A DNA stretch of 64,000 nt, taken from assembly GCA_035433705.1 (NCBI GenBank), contig DAORVK010000001.1, forward strand, positions 1 to 64,000, given 5' to 3'. Positions 59,830 through 64,000 of the stretch are shown in pieces (within the stretch, counting starts at the first letter, position 1; the number at the start of each line of letters is the position of its first letter). Made by a program: the position numbers and the translations under genes. The stretch is from CADEFQ01 sp035433705 (GTDB lineage Bacteria; Pseudomonadota; Gammaproteobacteria; Steroidobacterales; Steroidobacteraceae). The notes under the pieces were generated by a model. The model was not told the origin of the DNA. It was given only the letters and a program-made list of their open reading frames with translations, and made no database searches.

Positions 59830-60851
59830 TGCAGCGCCACCCGCTCGATGCCCGCCTCACCGACGACGAGCAGCGCCTCGTCGCCCGCGGCGACCGCACC
59901 CGAAAGTCCCTTGCGGTCCGCGCGCTGCTGCAGCGTGAAGTTGCGGCCGGCGTCGCGGCTCACGAGCACCGCGCCCGAAAGCCCGACGATCGCAATCGTG
60001 GATTCAGTGAGCCGCACGCCCGCCGTCAGCATCGCGATGGTGCCGGTCGGCAGCTTCATCCAGGTCTCGCCCGCATCGTCGGTGCGAAAAAGGTGCCCAC
60101 GCAAGCCGAACACCAGGAGCGAGTCGCCCCCGAGCGGCAGCAGGCCATACATGGAGCCGTCGTAAGGCAGCGGCAGCGAGCGCCAGGTCGCACCTTCATC
60201 GCTCGATCGATACACGTGCCCGGCCTCCGCCGCGATGTAGAGGCGCTCGCCCGCCTTCGCGATGCGGTTCAGGTGATACTGGATGGGCAGCCCCTCGTCA
60301 GGGTCGGCATCGCTCACCGGCGCGTGGGCGGGCACCGCCGCATCGACGAAGGGTTGCGGTGCCCAGGTCTCCCCGCCGTCGGTCGTAGTGTAGAACGCCG
60401 AGTAGGCGCCGATCGCGATGCCGTGCTGAGCATCGCGGAACCACACGTCGAGCAGCGGCCGCTGCGCCTCAATCGATTCGTGCACTTTTTTCCAGGTCGT
60501 ACCGCCGTCGGCGGTGCGCAGGATCACCTCGTCGTGACCCACGACCCACGCATGGTGCTCGTCGATCATCGTGACGGCCGTGAGCAGAGCGAGCGTGGGC
60601 ACGTGCGGCGACTGCACCCAAGTGGCGCCCGCATCGTTCGAGACGAGGATATGCCCGCGCGAGCCGACTGCGATGCGCTTCTCGCCGTAGGCGGCGATAT
60701 CGAGCAGCAGGGTCTTCGCGGAGAGCGGCGCGACCCAGGATTCCCCGGGTATCTCGGCCGCAGCGGTGACCGCGAACAGGGGCGCGGCGAGGAGCGACGC
60801 GCACAACGCGCGCCGCCCGATTCCTTGCCTCAGTCGTTCACCGCACGCCAC
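59826..60851 (-). CDS. Ycf48-like BNR-repeat beta-propeller protein
   Basis: 341 residues with a signal peptide (LLAAPLFAVTAAAE). Six Asp-box/BNR repeats are visible: SNDAGATWVQ, TADGGTTWKK, TTDGGETWAP, SSDEGATWRS, TDDAGETWMK and SRDAGRNFTL. The family is named after the photosystem II assembly factor, but in heterotrophs it is a periplasmic propeller that commonly accompanies RND/MMPL genes. It overlaps the RND gene by ATGA and DUF1329 by 14 nt. Confidence 0.87.
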   Translation of the reverse strand: MACGERLRQGIGRRALCASLLAAPLFAVTAAAEIPGESWVAPLSAKTLLLDIAAYGEKRIAVGSRGHILVSNDAGATWVQSPHVPTLALLTAVTMIDEHHAWVVGHDEVILRTADGGTTWKKVHESIEAQRPLLDVWFRDAQHGIAIGAYSAFYTTTDGGETWAPQPFVDAAVPAHAPVSDADPDEGLPIQYHLNRIAKAGERLYIAAEAGHVYRSSDEGATWRSLPLPYDGSMYGLLPLGGDSLLVFGLRGHLFRTDDAGETWMKLPTGTIAMLTAGVRLTESTIAIVGLSGAVLVSRDAGRNFTLQQRADRKGLSGAVAAGDEALLVVGEAGIERVALQ

Positions 60852-62211
60852 GTCGCGCCAGCTGGCTCGGCTGGTAATCCGCGGCGGTGCGCTTGACCGT
60901 GAAATCGTAGCCCTGCGGCTCCTCGTTCTGCAGACCGAGCGCGAGATAGCGGCCGTTGCTGAGGTCCATCACCGTCTCGAGCGTGGTCCAGAGCGAGGGC
61001 ACATCGTAGAACTCCATCGCGTGTCCTTCCTGCACACGGTAGAGCTCGCCGCGGCGGTCGTAGCAATCGACTGCGACGATCTGCCAGGAGTCTTCGTCCA
61101 CATACAGTGTGCGGCGGCTGTAAAGGTGGTTCTGGCCCGGCTTCAGGGTCGAATCGACCACCCACACGCGATGCAGCTCGTAGCGCGCGTGATCCTGGTT
61201 GATGTGGTTCTTCTTCAGGATATCCGTGTACTTCAGCTTGTGGCTCGAGATCCGGTACGAATTGTACGGGACGTAGATTTCCTTCTTGCCGACGAGCTTC
61301 CAGTCGTAGCGCTGCGGGCTGCCGTTGTACATGTCGAGCTGGTCGGAGGTGCGCAGGTTGTCGGAGTTGGTGCCCGGGTTGTCGAACGCAACGTTCGGCG
61401 CGCGACGCACGCGGCGCTGGCCGGGGTTGTAGACCCACGCCTTCCTGTTCTCGATCGACTGGTCGAGCGTCTCCTGCACGAGCAGGATCTCGCCCGCAAG
61501 GCGCGCGGGCGCGGTCGTCTCCTGGATGAAATAGAGGATGATGTTGTTCAGGTTCTCCGAGGTCGCGCCCGGCAAGCTGTAGGCCGCGAACGTATCGTCG
61601 ATGAACCGCACCATGGCGTAGTCGCCTGACACGGTGACCGGCGCCTGTCCGATACGGCGCACGACTGCGTTCGCTCGGTAACGCAGGATGTGGTTCCAGA
61701 ACACCTCGACCCCTTCCCTGGGGATCGGGAACGGGATGCCCTCACCGGCGTGAGTCACGCCGTTGCCGCCCGCCGCGAGCTGTGCGGTGGTCGCGATGCG
61801 CTTCGTGGCGTCGTAGATGCGCTGGGGGACCGCTGCACTCCGGTGAGTGGGGTAGACGAGCATCTTGTAGGTCGACTTGTACTGCTGCAGCAGCTTCTTC
61901 TGCCCTTCGGTGAGCCGCCCGGCGTACTGCGCCATGTTCGCTGCGGTGATCGTGAAGAGCGGCTTGTCGCCCGCATACGGGTCGGGCCGGTGATCGGTCG
62001 GCTTCCAGGACGCGAAGCCCGCCTTCGCCGGCGAACTGAGGCCGCCCTCCCACGCGGGAATGGTGCCCTCGGCGTTGCCTTTCCTTTCGGCGCCGAGCGG
62101 TGTGAGGTCGGCGCCGAGGCGCGCTGCTTCCTGCGCGGTGACGGCCGCAAGCGCCGGCGCCGACGCGAGGGCCAGCACGAGTGTCATCGTCTGGATGAGA
62201 TGCCGTTTCAT
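60838..62211 (-). CDS. DUF1329 outer-membrane-associated protein
   Basis: 457 residues from ATG 62211, preceded by AGGAGG. Signal peptide MKRHLIQTMTLVLALASAPALAA. The DUF1329 body has AEGTIPAWEGGL near the N terminus, then YPTHRSAAVPQ and later GQRRVRRAPNVAFDNP. These proteins have a LolB/LolA-like fold and accompany DUF1302 porin-like proteins in degraders of hydrophobic compounds. Second gene of the unit, 34 nt after DUF1302. Confidence 0.9.
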   Translation of the reverse strand: MKRHLIQTMTLVLALASAPALAAVTAQEAARLGADLTPLGAERKGNAEGTIPAWEGGLSSPAKAGFASWKPTDHRPDPYAGDKPLFTITAANMAQYAGRLTEGQKKLLQQYKSTYKMLVYPTHRSAAVPQRIYDATKRIATTAQLAAGGNGVTHAGEGIPFPIPREGVEVFWNHILRYRANAVVRRIGQAPVTVSGDYAMVRFIDDTFAAYSLPGATSENLNNIILYFIQETTAPARLAGEILLVQETLDQSIENRKAWVYNPGQRRVRRAPNVAFDNPGTNSDNLRTSDQLDMYNGSPQRYDWKLVGKKEIYVPYNSYRISSHKLKYTDILKKNHINQDHARYELHRVWVVDSTLKPGQNHLYSRRTLYVDEDSWQIVAVDCYDRRGELYRVQEGHAMEFYDVPSLWTTLETVMDLSNGRYLALGLQNEEPQGYDFTVKRTAADYQPSQLARRGVR

Positions 62212-62245
62212 GTCGAACCTCCTGCCGGACACTGCGCGCGGGCGC

Positions 62246-64000
62246 TCAGAACGAATACTTCACCGTCGCCGAGATGTAGTCGCGATCATTCAGCTCATTC
62301 CAGCGGCTCGCGCCGGCGAACTGGGTGTACGCGAAATCGAGTTCCCAGGTGGCGCGCAAGTTGGCGCCGACTCCGAGGGTGAAGCCATAACGCCCTTCCT
62401 GGAAGTTGCCGCCCGGCCCGGGCGTGATGCCCTGCACATCCTGCTGGAACGCGACACGGGGCAGGACGTTCCAGGGACCCACAAGGCCCGGATATTCGAG
62501 GCGGCCCGCGAGGCGATAACCCCACGAGGTGGCGTCGGCGAATTTGTCCTGCGGCTCCACTTCGTTGAAGTGGCGGTTTGCGAGTACCTCGTTGCCACTC
62601 ACCACGGTCGCCGGGCCGTTGTAGCGCAGGCCGCGGCCGTTCGGACCGCCGGTGAGCTTGTCCTCCATGCCGACGACATGCGTGACACCGAACTCACCGA
62701 CGAGCACGAGCTGCGAGGCACGCAGCACGTTCGCGAAGGCCTTGGTCGCGGTGAACTGGAACTGCATCATGTCGTGCCGTTCCCAGCCCCGGATCTCGCT
62801 GTTGAGGCCGTAGGCGCCAAGCTGGCCGCAGCGGCTCAGGGTTGAACCGGCGCCGGGCAGACAGGTGGTCGGGAACGGTGCGCCGGGCGGCTGGGTTGCC
62901 GCGAACGCGGCCTGCTCGAACGGAGTGAGGGCCGCAAAGAGCAGCTCCACGTCGTCGAACTGGTATGGCTGGTCGAAGCGATAGGTGAACTCGCCCTGCA
63001 GCGCGATGCCGGTGCGCTGCAACTGCGTGTTGAACGAAAGACCGATCAGCTTGATGTCCTCCGGGTACTCGGTGAAGTAGCCCGCCGTCCTTGCGTACTC
63101 GTGCGTGCCGATGTTGGTGGCCTGCGCGGTGACGTTGCCGCCCTGCAAGTGCGTGTTCGCGCCGATCGTGGCGTACTGGGTCGCGGTGGCGAGACTCAGG
63201 TTGCCACCGGCCGCGGCCGCGCGCGCCACCGCGACCTGCGCAGCGGTTGCGACTGCGGCGTTGAACGGCAGCCCCGCCGCGAGACCCTGTGCCGCCGCGC
63301 CAACCGCGGTGAGCCCGCCGATCGAGTTGCCGATACCGGCGCGTGTACCGGTGCGACCGGAGATCAGCGGCAGGCGACTGTGGTAGTTGAGAAAGTACAG
63401 GCCGAATTCCGTGCCGTTGTTGAAGTCCGGCAGATAGAGTTTGATGTTCGCGCCGTACTGGCCCTGGTTGTCCGGATCGCGGGTGGGCAGGCGCGGCACC
63501 TGCTGGAAGTCGCGGATCAGCGGCCCACCGAGCCGCGAGAAATCGACGCCCTGATCGGAGAATGCGCCGAAACCGAGCAGCACGGTCCTGCCGCCTGGCA
63601 CCGCGAAGTCGTTGGTGCTGAAATACGAGCCGGTCGGCTCCGGAATGGTCGGGTTCCAGTCGGCGATATAGACGGCCTGGGCGCTCACGTTGTCGCTGAA
63701 CTGCAGCGAAAGCAGCGCCATTTCCTGCGGCAGGAAGCCTTCGCGCAGTTCGGCGCCCGGCACGCGCAGCGCCGCAACGTCGAAATGGTTGATGACGTTG
63801 ATGCCGCCCTGGATGAACGTGCTCTCGCCCCAGCTTGCGACCTGGCGGCCGAGCCGCAGTTCGCCCTGGGTGCTGCCCTCGCCGAATTTCCAGTAGCCGA
63901 AGGCGTCGAGCAGGCGCTCGTAGCTGCCGACGAGGTCTTTCGTGTCCCGCGAAAGGCGCGTGCGCGCGGTGTTGCCGCCCATCACGTCGAAGTCGTACAG
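62246..64000 (-). CDS. DUF1302 outer-membrane protein, 5' end beyond the window
   Basis: At least 584 residues visible; the frame is open to the window edge (LYDFDVMGG before the first internal Met at 63985), so the N terminus and signal lie outside. Typical DUF1302 features: RLGRQVASWGESTFIQGGINVIN, ALRVPGAELREGFLPQEMA, and a C-terminal strand ending in TVKYSF. Probably an outer-membrane barrel for hydrophobic substrate uptake; this function is inferred from association with degradation genes. First gene of the unit. Confidence 0.9.
   Translation of the reverse strand: MYDFDVMGGNTARTRLSRDTKDLVGSYERLLDAFGYWKFGEGSTQGELRLGRQVASWGESTFIQGGINVINHFDVAALRVPGAELREGFLPQEMALLSLQFSDNVSAQAVYIADWNPTIPEPTGSYFSTNDFAVPGGRTVLLGFGAFSDQGVDFSRLGGPLIRDFQQVPRLPTRDPDNQGQYGANIKLYLPDFNNGTEFGLYFLNYHSRLPLISGRTGTRAGIGNSIGGLTAVGAAAQGLAAGLPFNAAVATAAQVAVARAAAAGGNLSLATATQYATIGANTHLQGGNVTAQATNIGTHEYARTAGYFTEYPEDIKLIGLSFNTQLQRTGIALQGEFTYRFDQPYQFDDVELLFAALTPFEQAAFAATQPPGAPFPTTCLPGAGSTLSRCGQLGAYGLNSEIRGWERHDMMQFQFTATKAFANVLRASQLVLVGEFGVTHVVGMEDKLTGGPNGRGLRYNGPATVVSGNEVLANRHFNEVEPQDKFADATSWGYRLAGRLEYPGLVGPWNVLPRVAFQQDVQGITPGPGGNFQEGRYGFTLGVGANLRATWELDFAYTQFAGASRWNELNDRDYISATVKYSF

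Noticed and set aside
58084..60165. Long plus-strand frame opposite the RND gene (693 codons)
   Set aside because: Antisense to the transporter and the Ycf48-like gene; Asp/His/Arg-rich shadow sequence.

Overview
The window reads as a stretch of a high-GC gammaproteobacterial chromosome, most likely from the Steroidobacterales/Nevskiales side of the class. The gene orders accB-accC-prmA-(zinc ribbon)-dusB-fis-purH-purD and rhlB<>trxA-rho are typical of Gammaproteobacteria. The DUF1302/DUF1329/Ycf48-like/RND block at the right end is typical of environmental degraders of hydrophobic compounds. The species assignment is inference; no rRNA or tRNA gene was seen.

Layout. (1) 1-10.1 kb, plus strand: a tightly packed catabolic operon, most genes joined by 1-4 nt start/stop overlaps. 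It holds the C-terminal part of a molybdopterin oxidoreductase, a MaoC-DUF35-MaoC fusion, an SCPx/Ltp2-like thiolase, a sulfotransferase-family protein, a DUF1214 protein, a TorD-like chaperone, an aldehyde dehydrogenase and a TetR regulator. A Baeyer-Villiger-type flavoprotein gene converges on it from the minus strand. The order of the fusion and the thiolase matches chsH2-chsH1-ltp2 of actinobacterial steroid side-chain degradation. (2) 11.9-18.0 kb: gltB-gltD. (3) 18.1-25.6 kb: a set of small, mostly unrecognised secreted proteins and lipoproteins (ankyrin, peptidoglycan-binding-like, WXXGXW), one apparently broken by a frameshift. Its two ends carry a ~66-bp imperfect direct repeat; the right copy overlaps the 3' end of groEL. 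(4) 25.7-27.8 kb: groES-groEL under a CIRCE operator and a sigma-32-like promoter. (5) 27.9-31.7 kb: redox genes (a DsbD with two N-terminal domains, a TlpA-like thioredoxin). (6) 31.8-41.4 kb: core metabolism (aroQ, accBC, prmA, dusB, fis, purHD, two thioesterases). (7) 41.4-50.2 kb: an outer-membrane barrel, rho, trxA, rhlB, an HAD phosphatase, a PHP-domain RNase, a YdcH-like protein, an MscS channel, arfB and a beta-helix lipoprotein. (8) 50.3-57.1 kb: an MFS exporter, an asparagine synthase, a CDP-glycerol transferase-like protein, a PLP decarboxylase, a DUF411 protein and a small acidic protein. (9) 57.2-64 kb: a helicase remnant, then an operon on the minus strand (DUF1302, DUF1329, Ycf48-like, RND/MMPL transporter) running off the right edge.

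How it fits together: the left operon and the right-end envelope operon are both consistent with uptake and oxidation of steroid-like or other bulky hydrophobic substrates. The centre is housekeeping. The most unusual items are the ChsH2-ChsH1-like fusion beside a Mo enzyme, the repeat-flanked secreted-protein island abutting groEL, the long perfect intergenic hairpin present in two copies, and the duplicated DsbD alpha domain.
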